64,000 bases of DNA from Modestobacter sp. VKM Ac-2986 (lineage in GTDB: Bacteria > Actinomycetota > Actinomycetes > Mycobacteriales > Geodermatophilaceae). The notes beneath the pieces are model-generated. The model was given only the letters and a program-made list of their open reading frames with translations. It searched no databases and was not told the origin of the DNA. The DNA is taken from assembly GCF_026967795.1 (NCBI RefSeq), contig NZ_JAPVBH010000001.1, positions 485,028 through 549,027 of the forward strand, read 5' to 3'. Every line of letters starts with the position of its first letter. Position 1 is the stretch's first letter. The translations under genes and the position numbers were made by a program. Of the stretch, positions 1 to 8,629 are shown piece after piece.

Positions 1-90
1 CCTGGGGGCAGTGGACCTGGGGGCAGTGGACCTGGGGGCAGTGGACCTGGGGGCAGTGGACCCGGAGGCAGTGGACCCGGAGGCAGTCGA
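1..90. repeat. 15-bp tandem repeat array (six units)
   Basis: Six head-to-tail 15-bp units. Units 1-4 are identical (cctgggggcagtgga); unit 5 is cccggaggcagtgga and unit 6 ends in tcga, leading straight into the hairpin at 84-123. The array may continue left of the window. Fifteen bases keep frame, so it can be read as a repeated pentapeptide, but no convincing gene is seen. Copy number is probably variable between strains. Confidence 0.9.
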
Positions 91-123
91 GGGCTGCCCC
101 CAGGTGGGGGCAGCCCTCGACTG
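84..123. terminator. Perfect 18-bp hairpin, probable terminator
   Basis: Left arm 84-101 and right arm 106-123 are perfectly complementary over 18 bp with a 4-nt loop (aggt). There is no T-tract, as is usual for hairpin terminators in high-GC actinobacteria. It lies downstream of the leftward 80-aa gene ending at 201, so it could end that transcript, and it adjoins the 15-bp repeat array. Confidence 0.6.
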
Positions 124-130
124 TGCGCCG

Positions 131-226
131 GGTGTCCTCCCGCAGGCGGGTCAGCCCGTGGCCGGGCCGCCGGCCTGCCAGGTGTCCTCCCGCAGGCGGG
201 TCAGCTCGTGGCCGGGCCGCCGGCCT
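131..226. repeat. 46-bp direct duplication containing the end of a gene
   Basis: 131-176 and 181-226 are direct copies with one difference (c at 156, t at 206), spaced 50 bp apart. The right copy holds the stop codon and last codons of the leftward 80-aa gene; the left copy is a detached duplicate of that gene tail. Confidence 0.85.
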
Positions 227-443
227 CGGTGCCGGCCAGCTGGCGCAACAGGTCGTGGGCCCGCTTCGCGCGCTGGCTGTCCTGCTCCATCACCTCGCGG
301 AAGAACGAGGCGACGTCGTCCAGGCCGGCGTTCTCGGCGTCCCGGACGTACTGGCCGTAGTCGTGCCCGGCCTTGAGCGAGTGGTACTGCACGGAGATGA
401 GGTCGAACGTGACGTCGGCGAAGCCGGTCTCACCGGTGGCCAT
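201..443 (-). CDS. Small conserved helical protein, function unknown
   Basis: An 80-aa protein starting at ATG 443. It is mostly predicted helix, rich in charged residues in its second half (EVMEQDSQRAKRAHDLLRQL, about residues 50-69), with no signal peptide or membrane segment. I do not recognise a domain. It stands alone on the minus strand, with a small acidic protein gene upstream on the same strand. Its last codons are duplicated 50 bp downstream, and the 18-bp hairpin beyond that may terminate it. The reading frame is supported by codon structure and a plausible start; the role is unknown. Confidence 0.6.
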   Translation of the reverse strand: MATGETGFADVTFDLISVQYHSLKAGHDYGQYVRDAENAGLDDVASFFREVMEQDSQRAKRAHDLLRQLAGTEAGGPATS

Positions 444-548
444 GGGTGCTCCTCACGACAGGCGCCCACCGGGCCGGGGCTGGGCCTCCGGGCGCGTGTG
501 CCCGGTCACGTTCCCGCCGATCGCCGGGCGGAAACGGACCGGTCCGTC

Positions 549-785
549 TCAGGTCCGGTCGGCGGTCGGCGCCTCGCCGATCGCGCCGGCGAACCCGCCG
601 GTGACGTCCCCGCCGCCGGCCTCGTCGGCCTCGGTGCGCGAGCTGGCCAGCTCGTCCTCGCCGGTCGAGACCTCGTCGTCCTCCGTGGAGGCGAGGTCCT
701 CGCCCTCGCCCAGCGCGCCGGGGTCGGCCTGCAGGGTGCGGGGGTCGTTCAGCGGGTCCGGGGTGTCGGGGTCGGTGACGGTCAT
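549..785 (-). CDS. Small acidic protein, function unknown
   Basis: A 78-aa, strongly acidic protein starting at ATG 785 (MTVTDPDTPDPLNDPRTLQA). It is rich in Asp, Glu, Thr, Gly and Pro and nearly devoid of hydrophobic runs except a Gly/Ala stretch near residues 57-70, so it is probably disordered and cytosolic. A longer open frame extends upstream, but it overlaps the divergent SRPBCC gene and lacks sense there. It resembles in style the other tiny acidic proteins at 36.3-36.8 kb and 38.7 kb. No function can be assigned; such proteins are common and unstudied in these bacteria. Confidence 0.5.
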   Translation of the reverse strand: MTVTDPDTPDPLNDPRTLQADPGALGEGEDLASTEDDEVSTGEDELASSRTEADEAGGGDVTGGFAGAIGEAPTADRT

Positions 786-866
786 GGGCCGACGTTGCCC
801 GCGCCGGGCCCTGGCGAACCGCCCCGCCGGAGGCCAGGCTGGGGCACCCGGCACAGGAGGACGGCG

Positions 867-1358
867 ATGACAGGCGACGAGCGGACGGGTGAGGTCGACG
901 AGCTGGCCGAGGGGGTGCGGCTGCGGTTCCGGCGCCGGTGGCCGCTGCCGGTCGCCGACGTCTGGGCCGCGCTCACGGGGCCGGACCGGCTGCCCCGCTG
1001 GATCGGTACCTACGACGGGGTGCGGGAGCCGGGGGGCGCGGGCACCTTCACCATGACCCACGAGGAGCAGGTGGTGGGTGAGCCGCTGCGGGTCGTCGCG
1101 TGCGCCGCTCCGGTCCGGCTGGTGGTCGAGTGGGACACCGAGGGCGGCTGGCGGGTGGATCTCGACCTCGACCAGGAGGGCGACGAGGCGGTGCTGACGT
1201 TCACCCAGCTCTTCCCCCCGGGCACCGACGTCGTCGACTACGCACTCGGCTGGCACTGGTACCTGGACAAGCTGGACGCGGAGGTCGCCGGAGGCCCGGT
1301 GCCCCCGGCCTGGGAGGACTTCCTCGCCGAGGTCGGCCCGGCCTACGGGCGGGGCTGA
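867..1358 (+). CDS. SRPBCC-domain protein (AHSA1/START-like)
   Basis: A 163-aa protein starting at ATG 867, six bases after a clear AGGAGG at 855-860. It has the START/SRPBCC layout: an N-terminal strand and amphipathic helix (PVADVWAALTGPDRLPRWIG, about residues 28-47), a run of antiparallel strands, and a long C-terminal helix beginning near DYALGWHWYLDKL. The family binds hydrophobic ligands in a deep pocket and includes AHSA1-type co-chaperone relatives and polyketide cyclases. Nothing nearby shows the ligand. It converges on the reductase gene, with a two-tier hairpin between them. Confidence 0.8.
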   Translation: MTGDERTGEVDELAEGVRLRFRRRWPLPVADVWAALTGPDRLPRWIGTYDGVREPGGAGTFTMTHEEQVVGEPLRVVACAAPVRLVVEWDTEGGWRVDLDLDQEGDEAVLTFTQLFPPGTDVVDYALGWHWYLDKLDAEVAGGPVPPAWEDFLAEVGPAYGRG

Positions 1359-1367
1359 GCCGCCCCG

Positions 1368-1407
1368 CCGACCGTCGAGCCGCGCCGGAACGCGGCCCGA
1401 CGGTCGG
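1368..1407. terminator. Two-tier hairpin between convergent genes
   Basis: Outer stem 1368-1377 with 1398-1407 (ccgaccgtcg/cgacggtcgg) and inner stem 1379-1384 with 1391-1396 (gccgcg/cgcggc). It lies between the convergent SRPBCC and reductase genes and can serve both strands. Confidence 0.6.
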
Positions 1408-1416
1408 TCCGGTGGC

Positions 1417-2586
1417 TCAGGCCTGGGCGGCGGGCTGCTCGACCCGGACCGGGTCCGGCCCGGTCCACGGGCCGAGCCGCTCCATCAGCCGCTCGCGGGA
1501 GGCCAGCCGCGGGCCGGCCTGCACCGGGTAGGTGTCGTAGCCGCCGGTCAGCGCCCGGGCTGCGTGGACGGCGAAGTTCGGGTCGTCCTGCGCCTCGCGG
1601 GCGACGGCGACCAGGTCGGCCTGGCCGGTGGCCACGACCGCCTCGGCCTGCTGCGGGTCGACGACCAGGCCCACGGCCATGGTCGGGATGCCGGCCTGCT
1701 CGCGGATCGCCGCGGCGAAGGGCACCTGGTAGCCGTAGCCGAGCGGGTGCTCCCAGCCCCCGCCGATCCCGCCACCGGAGACGTCGATCGCGTCCACGCC
1801 CAGCGTCTTCAGCGCGCGGGCGAAGGCGATGGTGTCCGCCAGCGTCGTCCCCTCGGCCGTGGCGTCGACGGCGGAGACGCGCACGACCAGCGGCAGGTCC
1901 TCGGGCCACACCGCGCGGACGGCGGCCACGACCTCGAGCGGGAAGCGCATCCGGTTCTCCCGCGAGCCGCCGTACTCGTCGTCCCGGCGGTTGGTGAGCG
2001 GGGAGAGGAACTGGTTGAGCAGGTAGCCGTGGGCGGCGTGCACCTCGGCGACCTGGAAGCCGGCGGTGAGCGCGCGCCGGGCGGCGGCGACGAACGCCTC
2101 GCGGACGCCGGCCATCTCCTCGACGGTGAGCGGGTGCGGCGCGCTCCAGCCCTCGCCCATCGGCACGGCGCTGGCGGCCACCGGCGTCCACGGCTCGTCG
2201 CCGGGCCGGGCGTTCTCGGCGGTCACCTGACCGTTGCCGTCCCAGGGGCGCAGCGTGTTGGCCTTGCCGCCGGCGTGGGCGAGCTGGATCGCCGGCACGC
2301 TGCCGTGCGCGCGCAGGAAGGCCGCGATGCGGGCCAGGCCGGGGACCTGTCCGTCGTCCCACAGGCCGACGTCCCCGGGGCTGATCCGGCCGTCGGCGGT
2401 CACCCCGGTCGCCTCGACCATCACCAGCCCGAACCCGCCGAGGGCGAAGCGGCCCAGGTGCACCAGGTGGTAGTCGCCGACGACGCCGTCGGTGACGCAG
2501 TACTGGCACATCGGGGCGACCGCCAGGCGGTTGGGCAGGGTCACCCCGCGCAGGGTCAGGGGCTGGAGCAGCTGGGGAGTCGTCAC
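1417..2586 (-). CDS. NADH:flavin oxidoreductase, Old Yellow Enzyme family (YqjM-like)
   Basis: A 389-aa FMN-dependent TIM-barrel ene-reductase starting at GTG 2586. Family marks: the N-terminal PNRLAVAPMCQY motif with the Cys typical of the YqjM class, IQLAHAGGKA in the second strand region, VAEVHAAHGYLLNQFLSP carrying the substrate-binding His pair, EYGGSRENRMRFP, and the phosphate-binding region near AVGLVVDPQQAEAV. Such enzymes reduce activated alkenes with NAD(P)H; the physiological substrate is unknown. The frame stays open far upstream antisense to pckG, but homology begins at this GTG. It is divergent from pckG. Confidence 0.9.
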   Translation of the reverse strand: MTTPQLLQPLTLRGVTLPNRLAVAPMCQYCVTDGVVGDYHLVHLGRFALGGFGLVMVEATGVTADGRISPGDVGLWDDGQVPGLARIAAFLRAHGSVPAIQLAHAGGKANTLRPWDGNGQVTAENARPGDEPWTPVAASAVPMGEGWSAPHPLTVEEMAGVREAFVAAARRALTAGFQVAEVHAAHGYLLNQFLSPLTNRRDDEYGGSRENRMRFPLEVVAAVRAVWPEDLPLVVRVSAVDATAEGTTLADTIAFARALKTLGVDAIDVSGGGIGGGWEHPLGYGYQVPFAAAIREQAGIPTMAVGLVVDPQQAEAVVATGQADLVAVAREAQDDPNFAVHAARALTGGYDTYPVQAGPRLASRERLMERLGPWTGPDPVRVEQPAAQA

Positions 2587-2654
2587 GCCGGGGTGAACGG
2601 GCCGGCAGGTGCCGGGCTTCCCCGGGCGATGTGCGTCACATCCGACAAGACGTC

Positions 2655-2683
2655 CTGGACGTATGCACGTTCGTCGGTAGATT
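2655..2683 (+). promoter_or_regulatory. Candidate promoter of pckG
   Basis: A CTGGAC box (2655-2660), a 17-bp spacer and a TAGATT -10 box (2678-2683) lie 80 bp before the pckG start, in the divergent gap from the reductase gene. Sequence match only. Confidence 0.4.
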
Positions 2684-2763
2684 GACCCGATCCCCCGGCC
2701 GCAGCGTGGCGGCCGGGGGACCACCGCCGGTGCAAGTCGTGCTGCCGCCCCCCAGGAGACGCC

Positions 2764-4572
2764 GTGATGCCCGCCCTGACCGAAGCCCCCACCGCCCACG
2801 CCCGGCTGCGCGCCTGGGTCACCGAGGTCGCCGCGCTGACCACGCCGGACCAGGTGGTCTGGGTCGACGGCAGCGACGAGGAGTGGGACCGGCTCACGAC
2901 CCGACTCGTCGACGCCGGCACCTTCACCCGGCTGACGGCCACGCCGAACTCGTTCTCCTGCAACTCCGACCCCAGCGACGTCGCCCGGGTCGAGGACCGC
3001 ACCTTCATCTGCTCGGTCGACGAGGCCGACGCCGGGCCCACCAACAACTGGCGGGACCCGGGCGAGATGAAGGCGCTGATGACCGAGCTGTACTCCGGCT
3101 GCATGCGTGGCCGGACGATGTACGTCATCCCGTTCTGCATGGGCCCGGTCGAGGCCGCCGACCCGATGTTCGGCGTGGAGATCACCGACTCCGAGTACGT
3201 GGTGGTCTCGATGCGCGTGATGGCCCGCATCGGCACCCGGGTGCTGGAGGCGATGGGCACCGACGCCCGGTTCGTCCCGGCGCTGCACTCCCTGGGCGCG
3301 CCGCTGGAGCCCGGGCAGGCCGACGTCCCGTGGCCCTGCAGCGACACCAAGTACATCGTCCAGTTCCCCGAGGAGCGGGCCATCTGGTCCTATGGCTCCG
3401 GGTACGGCGGCAACGCCCTGCTGGGCAAGAAGTGCTACTCGCTGCGGATCGCCTCGGTGATGGCCCGGGACGAGGGCTGGCTGGCCGAGCACATGCTGAT
3501 CCTCAAGCTCACCAACCCGGAGGGCCGGACCCACTACGTGGCCGCAGCCTTCCCCAGCGCCTGCGGCAAGACGAACCTGGCCATGCTCGAGCCGACGATC
3601 CCCGGCTGGGAGGTGCAGACCCTCGGCGACGACATCGCCTGGATGCGCTTCGGCGAGGACGGCCGGCTCTACGCCCTCAACCCCGAGCACGGCCTGTTCG
3701 GCGTGGCCCCGGGCACCGGCTGGGACACCAACCCGAACGCGATGCGCACCATCGCCCACGGCAACTCCGTCTTCACCAACGTGGCCCGCACCGACGACGG
3801 CGACGTGTGGTGGGAGGGGATGACCGAGGAGCCGCCGGCGCACCTCACCGACTGGCGCGGCCGGGACTGGACGCCGGACTCCGGCGAGCTGTCCAGCCAC
3901 CCGAACAGCCGGTTCTGCACCCCGATCACCCAGTGCCCGGTGCTGGCGCCGGAGTACGACGACCCGCGGGGCGTGCCGATCTCGGCGATCCTGTTCGGTG
4001 GCCGCCGCAAGACCACCGTCCCGCTGGTCACCGAGTCCCGGGACTGGAACCACGGCGTCTTCATGGGCGCCACGCTGTCCTCGGAGACCACGGCGGCGGC
4101 CACCGGCGCCGTCGGCGTCGTCCGCCGCGACCCGTTCGCGATGCTGCCCTTCATCGGCTACCACGCCGGCGACTACGTGGGGCACTGGGTCGAGACCGGC
4201 AAGGCGCACGACGCCGCCCGGCTGCCGCGCATCTTCTACGTCAACTGGTTCCGCCGGGACGCCGACGGCGGCTTCCTGTGGCCGGGGTTCGGGGAGAACA
4301 GCCGGGTGCTCAAGTGGGTCGTCGAGCGCCTCGAGGGCACCGCGGCGGCCGAGGAGACCCCGATCGGGCATGTGCCCACCCCGGACTCCCTCGACGTGTC
4401 CGGGCTGGACCTCACCCGGGAGCAGGTGCAGCAGGCGCTCCGCGTGGACGCCGACGAGTGGCGGGCCGAGCTCCCGCAGATCGCCGAGTGGTTCGCCACC
4501 TTCGGCGAGAAGCTGCCCAGCGTGATGTCCGACGAGCTCGAGACGCTGCGCAGCCGCCTCGGAGCGGGGTGA
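2764..4572 (+). CDS. pckG: Phosphoenolpyruvate carboxykinase (GTP)
   Basis: A 602-aa enzyme, normal for GTP-dependent PEPCK, converting oxaloacetate and GTP to phosphoenolpyruvate, GDP and CO2 in gluconeogenesis. The P-loop FPSACGKTN (263-271) carries the reactive Cys267 of the GTP class, and MGPVEA and [11 protein letters not shown] of the substrate domain precede it. Starts GTG 2764 and ATG 2767 are adjacent; ATG 2767 sits better after the caggaga site at about 2753-2759. It is a single-gene unit, divergent from the reductase, with its own likely promoter. Confidence 0.97.
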   Translation: MMPALTEAPTAHARLRAWVTEVAALTTPDQVVWVDGSDEEWDRLTTRLVDAGTFTRLTATPNSFSCNSDPSDVARVEDRTFICSVDEADAGPTNNWRDPGEMKALMTELYSGCMRGRTMYVIPFCMGPVEAADPMFGVEITDSEYVVVSMRVMARIGTRVLEAMGTDARFVPALHSLGAPLEPGQADVPWPCSDTKYIVQFPEERAIWSYGSGYGGNALLGKKCYSLRIASVMARDEGWLAEHMLILKLTNPEGRTHYVAAAFPSACGKTNLAMLEPTIPGWEVQTLGDDIAWMRFGEDGRLYALNPEHGLFGVAPGTGWDTNPNAMRTIAHGNSVFTNVARTDDGDVWWEGMTEEPPAHLTDWRGRDWTPDSGELSSHPNSRFCTPITQCPVLAPEYDDPRGVPISAILFGGRRKTTVPLVTESRDWNHGVFMGATLSSETTAAATGAVGVVRRDPFAMLPFIGYHAGDYVGHWVETGKAHDAARLPRIFYVNWFRRDADGGFLWPGFGENSRVLKWVVERLEGTAAAEETPIGHVPTPDSLDVSGLDLTREQVQQALRVDADEWRAELPQIAEWFATFGEKLPSVMSDELETLRSRLGAG

Positions 4573-4669
4573 GACGGGCGCCGTCCCCGCCGCCGTTCGT
4601 CCCGCGGGTCACAGTCCGTTCGGTTAGCGTGACGAGGCGTCCATCCCGCTGACGGAGGCCAGTCCGCCC

Positions 4670-5884
4670 GTGCCCAACCCGTACCTGCACGTGCTGCGGA
4701 CGCCGCACGCCCTGCCCATGGTGCTGGCGGCCTTCATCGGCCGGCTGCCGCTGTCGATGGTGGGCCTGGGCAGCGTGCTGCTGGTGCAGTCCGAGACCGG
4801 GTCCTACGGGCTGGGCGGGGCGGTCGCCGCGGCCGGTGCCGTCGCCGCGGCGATCTCCGGTCCGGTCGTGGGCCGGCTGGCCGACGCCAACGGCCAGCGG
4901 CGGGTGCTGCTGACGGTGCTGGCCGTCTTCGTGGTGTCGGGCGCCGGGTTCCTCGTCGCGGTGCGGGAGGGCTGGCCGCTGTGGACGGTCTTCGCCACCG
5001 CGGCGCTCACCGGGGCCAGCCTCCCGCCGGTCTCCTCGATGATCCGGGTGCGCTGGACCCACCTGCTGCGCGGCACACCCCGGCTGCCCACCGCGCTGGC
5101 CATGGAGTCCGTCGTCGACGAGTTCGTCTTCATCGTCGGCCCGGTCCTGGTCACCTTCCTGTCCACCACCGGGCACACGACCTCCGGCGTCGTCACCGCC
5201 TTCACGCTGGCCGCTGTCGGCACCCTGCTGTTCGTCGCCCAGCGGCGCACCGACCCGCCCCCGACCGAGCGCGAGCACCGCAGCGGCGCCTCGGCGATGC
5301 GGGTGCCGGGCCTGCGGGTGCTGTTCGTCGTCGGTGCCGCGGTCGGCGCCATCCTGGGCACGCTGGAGATCTCCCTCGTCGCCTTCGCCGACGAGGTCGG
5401 GTACCGCTCGCTGTCCGGCCTGCTCATCGCCGGCCTGGCCGCGGGGTCGATGGGCGCGGGCATCGCCTGGGGCACGGTGCACTGGCAGGTGCCGCTGCGG
5501 CACCGTCTGGTCGGCGTGCTGGTCGCGCTGACGGTGCTGACCGTGCCGCTGCTGTTCGCCACCGGCTACTGGCTGATGCTGCCGCTGGTCGTGATCGCCG
5601 GCATCGCCGTCTCCCCGGCCCTGATCAGCGCCTTCACCCTGGCCGAGGTGCTGGTGCCCCGCTCCGCGGTGACCGAGGCGTTCACCTGGATCGGCACCGC
5701 CCTCGCCCTCGGCGTCGCGGTCGGCGCCTCGGCCGCCGGGCAGACCGTGGACTCCGTCGGCGCCAACGCCAGCTTCGCCGTCGCCACGGTCGCCGCCGGG
5801 GTGGCCGCGGTCGCCGTCGGGCTGGGGCAGAAGGTGCTGCACGTCCCGGCCGAGCACGCCGCCACCCCGGCGCTGGCCCGGTGA
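4670..5884 (+). CDS. MFS transporter
   Basis: A 404-aa membrane protein with about 12 hydrophobic segments in two halves, as in the major facilitator superfamily. The charged motif GRLADANGQRR in the first cytoplasmic loop (about 66-76) matches MFS motif A. GTG 4670 follows an acggagg site. The substrate is unknown; small 400-residue members are usually drug or metabolite exporters. The stop overlaps the start of the S33 peptidase gene by 4 nt (GTGA), so translation is coupled, and a peptide or amino-acid-like substrate is possible but unproven. Confidence 0.85.
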   Translation: MPNPYLHVLRTPHALPMVLAAFIGRLPLSMVGLGSVLLVQSETGSYGLGGAVAAAGAVAAAISGPVVGRLADANGQRRVLLTVLAVFVVSGAGFLVAVREGWPLWTVFATAALTGASLPPVSSMIRVRWTHLLRGTPRLPTALAMESVVDEFVFIVGPVLVTFLSTTGHTTSGVVTAFTLAAVGTLLFVAQRRTDPPPTEREHRSGASAMRVPGLRVLFVVGAAVGAILGTLEISLVAFADEVGYRSLSGLLIAGLAAGSMGAGIAWGTVHWQVPLRHRLVGVLVALTVLTVPLLFATGYWLMLPLVVIAGIAVSPALISAFTLAEVLVPRSAVTEAFTWIGTALALGVAVGASAAGQTVDSVGANASFAVATVAAGVAAVAVGLGQKVLHVPAEHAATPALAR

Positions 5885-7134
5885 CCGGCTACGAGGTCCC
5901 CGGCGCCGTCGTCCGGGAGCACGAGGTCACGGTGCCGCTGCACTGGTCGGAGCCCGACGCCGGCACGACCACCGTCTTCGCCCGCGAGCTGGTCGCCCCC
6001 GACCGCCGGGACGACGACCTGCCGCTGCTGCTGTTCCTGCAGGGCGGCCCGGGCGGGAAGTCGCCCCGGCCCACCCGTGGCGGCTGGGTCGCCCGGGCGC
6101 TGCGCGACTTCCGGATGGTGCTGCTCGACCAGCGCGGCACCGGCCGCAGCTCCCGCGTCACCGGCCGCTCGATCAGCCGGTTCCCCGACCCCGCCGCCGC
6201 GGCCCGGCACCTGCTGGCCTTCCGTGCCGACTCGGTCGTCGCCGACGCCGAGCACCTGCGGACGACGGTCTACGGCGGCCGCCGCTGGACGACGCTGGGC
6301 CAGAGCTACGGCGGGTTCGTCACGCTGACCTACCTGTCGCAGGCGCCCGAGGGGCTGGAGCGCTGTCTGGTCACCGGTGGGCTGGCCGGCCTGCACGCCG
6401 ACGCCCGGGAGGTCTACCGCCGCACCTGGCCGCGGGTGGCGGCGAAGACCCGGCGGTTCCACGAGCGGTACCCCGCCGACGCCGCGCGGCTCGCCGCGGT
6501 GGCCGACCGGCTGGACGCCGCCCCGGTGCTGCTGCCCGACGGCGACCGGCTGACCGTGCGGCGCCTGCAGACCCTCGGTCACGCCCTCGGCACGCAGTCC
6601 GGGCCGGAGGAGCTGCACTGGCTGGTCGACGAGGCCCTCGACGAGGACGGGGAGCTCGCCGACGGCTTCCTCGACGAGGTCGCCCGGCGCACCTCCTACT
6701 GGGACAACCCGCTGTACATGACGCTGCAGGAGGTCATCTACGCCGGCGGGCCGGGCGCGACCGGCTGGGCCGCGGAGGCCGAGCGCCCGGTCGCGTTCGA
6801 CCCCTCGGTCCGGCCGCTGCCGTTCACCGGCGAGATGGTGTTCCCCTGGATGTTCGAGGAGATCGCGTCGCTGCGGGCGTTCGGCCCGGCGGCCCGGGCG
6901 CTCGCCGAGGTCGAGGAGTTCCCCGCCCTCTACGACCCGGTGCGGCTGGCGGCCAACGACGTCCCGGTCGACGCGGCGGTCTACCTCGACGACATGTACG
7001 TCGACGCCGGGCTGTCGCTGGAGACCGCGGAGGCGGTGGGCAACGTGCGCGCCTGGGTCACCAACGAGTTCGAGCACGACGGGCTGCGCACCGGCGACGT
7101 CCTCGACCGGCTGCTGACCATCCGCAGCCGGTGA
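5881..7134 (+). CDS. Alpha/beta-fold peptidase, S33 family (prolyl aminopeptidase-like)
   Basis: A 417-aa cytosolic hydrolase starting at GTG 5881, overlapping the transporter stop by 4 nt. LFLQGGPGGKSPRP (about residues 51-64) is the HGGPG-type oxyanion motif, DQRGTGRSS (about 83-91) is the strand-4 motif of proline iminopeptidases, and GQSYGGF (about 141-147) holds the nucleophile Ser. The C-terminal FEHDGLRTGD supplies the expected His region. The family removes N-terminal Pro or other residues from peptides. Its end overlaps the acVLRF1 gene by 4 nt, making a three-gene coupled operon. Confidence 0.88.
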   Translation: MTGYEVPGAVVREHEVTVPLHWSEPDAGTTTVFARELVAPDRRDDDLPLLLFLQGGPGGKSPRPTRGGWVARALRDFRMVLLDQRGTGRSSRVTGRSISRFPDPAAAARHLLAFRADSVVADAEHLRTTVYGGRRWTTLGQSYGGFVTLTYLSQAPEGLERCLVTGGLAGLHADAREVYRRTWPRVAAKTRRFHERYPADAARLAAVADRLDAAPVLLPDGDRLTVRRLQTLGHALGTQSGPEELHWLVDEALDEDGELADGFLDEVARRTSYWDNPLYMTLQEVIYAGGPGATGWAAEAERPVAFDPSVRPLPFTGEMVFPWMFEEIASLRAFGPAARALAEVEEFPALYDPVRLAANDVPVDAAVYLDDMYVDAGLSLETAEAVGNVRAWVTNEFEHDGLRTGDVLDRLLTIRSR

Positions 7135-7793
7135 CCCGTCCCCGGCCCGGTCCCGGCGGAGGACGGGTGCTCGGCGTCGTCCCGGAGCGGCTGGACCGGT
7201 GGCTGGACGGCGTGGCGCAGCGGCACGGGGCCTTCGACGTCCAGGTGGACGGCGCGGAGCTCGCGTTGACCTGCGCCGACACCACGACGGTGCGGCTGAC
7301 CGCCCCCTACGGCTGGACACCTGGCCCCGCCCCGCTCACCGACTTCCTCGCCGCCGCGCGGACGCCCCGGCGCACCGCGGTCCTGCTGGTCCGGCGCGGG
7401 CGGTGGGCGGTCGGGGTGTTCGACGGGGCGGAGCTGGTCGTGTCCAAGGTCGACGCCCGGCAGGTGCAGGGCCGCACGGCTGCCGGCGGCCAGTCGCAGC
7501 AGCGGTTCGCCCGACGCCGGGGCAACCAGGCCGACGCCGTGGTCAGCCACGCCGTCGACACCGCCGCGCGGGTGCTGCTGCCGCACGCCGCGGCCGCCGT
7601 GGGGCTGGCCTGCGGCGGGGACCGGGGGATGGTCGCCGAGGTGCTCAGCGACCCGCGGCTGCGCGCGTTGGCGGCCCTGCCCCCGCTGCCCGCGCTGGAC
7701 GTCGGCGAGCCCACCAAGGCGGTGCTGCTGGAGACCCCGGACCAGTTCCGCGCCGTCCGGGTGCACGTCGTCGAGCCCGCCGACCGCCCGTAG
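7131..7793 (+). CDS. acVLRF1 family peptidyl-tRNA hydrolase
   Basis: A 220-aa protein of the actinobacterial Vms1-like release factor 1 family. The diagnostic loop GGQSQQRFARRRGNQ (119-133) follows VSKVDARQVQGRTA, as in the eRF1-like catalytic domain of yeast Vms1 and ANKZF1, which release stalled nascent chains from tRNA. In bacteria the family is predicted to act in ribosome quality control. Here the loop begins GGQ, the release-factor tripeptide. It is coupled by GTGA overlap to an aminopeptidase, suggesting release followed by trimming of aborted peptides; that link is inference. Confidence 0.85.
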   Translation: MTRPRPGPGGGRVLGVVPERLDRWLDGVAQRHGAFDVQVDGAELALTCADTTTVRLTAPYGWTPGPAPLTDFLAAARTPRRTAVLLVRRGRWAVGVFDGAELVVSKVDARQVQGRTAAGGQSQQRFARRRGNQADAVVSHAVDTAARVLLPHAAAAVGLACGGDRGMVAEVLSDPRLRALAALPPLPALDVGEPTKAVLLETPDQFRAVRVHVVEPADRP

Positions 7794-7854
7794 CGGAGTC
7801 CCACCGCGCCGAGAACGCACCGCTGGGACTGCAGGAACGGGGTAGGGAGCGGTC

Positions 7855-8535
7855 ATGTCCACCTCCCGCGCGGCGGACGGCCGCCTCGACAGCCGCCCGC
7901 ACGACGTCCGCACCGCGGCGCCGCCCCCGCCCGGGGTGACCCGGCTCGACCTCGGGGCGGAGGTGCTGCTGGCCGTCCCGCCCGGCGACCCGGTGCCCCG
8001 CCCGCTGCTGGTGTTCCTGCACGGTGCCGGGGGCTCGGCCGCCGACGCGCTGGCCGCCGTCGGCGACCTGGCCACCGCCCGCGGGGCGCTGGTGCTCGCG
8101 CCGACCTCGGCCGCCGCCACCTGGGACCTCATCGCGGGCGGGCTGGGGCGGGACGTCGCCGTCCTGGACGCCGCGCTGGACGCGGTGTTCGCCGGCTGTG
8201 CGGTGAGCCGGGTGGCGCTCGGCGGCTTCTCCGACGGCGCCTCGTACGCCCTCAGCCTCGGCGTGGCCAACGGCGACCTGGCCGACGCCGTGCTGGCCTT
8301 CTCCCCGGGTTTCGTCGCGGCCCCGGGCCGGTTCGGGCGGCCGCACTTCTGGATCGGCCACGGCACCGACGACCGCGTGCTCCCGATCGACCGCTGCGGA
8401 CGCCGGGTCGCGGCACAGCTGCGGGACGACGGCTACGACGTCCGCTGGCACCCGTTCGACGGCGGCCACGTGGTCACCCCGGAGCTGGTCACCACGGCGC
8501 TGGACTGGTGGTCGGGCGGACGCGCCGCCGGCTGA
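7855..8535 (+). CDS. Phospholipase/carboxylesterase-like alpha/beta hydrolase
   Basis: A 226-aa serine hydrolase from ATG 7855. The oxyanion loop VFLHGAGGSA (about 51-60), nucleophile elbow GGFSDGASYA (about 121-130), acid region IGHGTDDRVLPID and C-terminal GGHVV with the catalytic His make a complete triad. It lacks a signal peptide. The family hydrolyses short esters or lysophospholipids and includes dienelactone hydrolase-like enzymes; the substrate cannot be read here. It follows the acVLRF1 gene by 61 nt and precedes the SDR gene. Confidence 0.85.
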   Translation: MSTSRAADGRLDSRPHDVRTAAPPPPGVTRLDLGAEVLLAVPPGDPVPRPLLVFLHGAGGSAADALAAVGDLATARGALVLAPTSAAATWDLIAGGLGRDVAVLDAALDAVFAGCAVSRVALGGFSDGASYALSLGVANGDLADAVLAFSPGFVAAPGRFGRPHFWIGHGTDDRVLPIDRCGRRVAAQLRDDGYDVRWHPFDGGHVVTPELVTTALDWWSGGRAAG

Positions 8536-8629
8536 GGTGTCGCCCACGGTGGTCCGGGGCAGCCAGTGGACGGTGCTCAGCACAGGCGCCCCGCTGCCGG
8601 CCCGGCCGGCGCGTCCTCAGGAGCTGCCC

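Noticed and set aside
1-90. A CRISPR-like repeat array
   Set aside because: Units are 15 bp and contiguous with no spacers, and no cas genes are near; it is a plain tandem repeat.
1417-4371. A 984-codon leftward open frame antisense to pckG
   Set aside because: Only its last 389 codons match a family (the reductase, from GTG 2586); the rest is antisense shadow of a well-supported enzyme gene.
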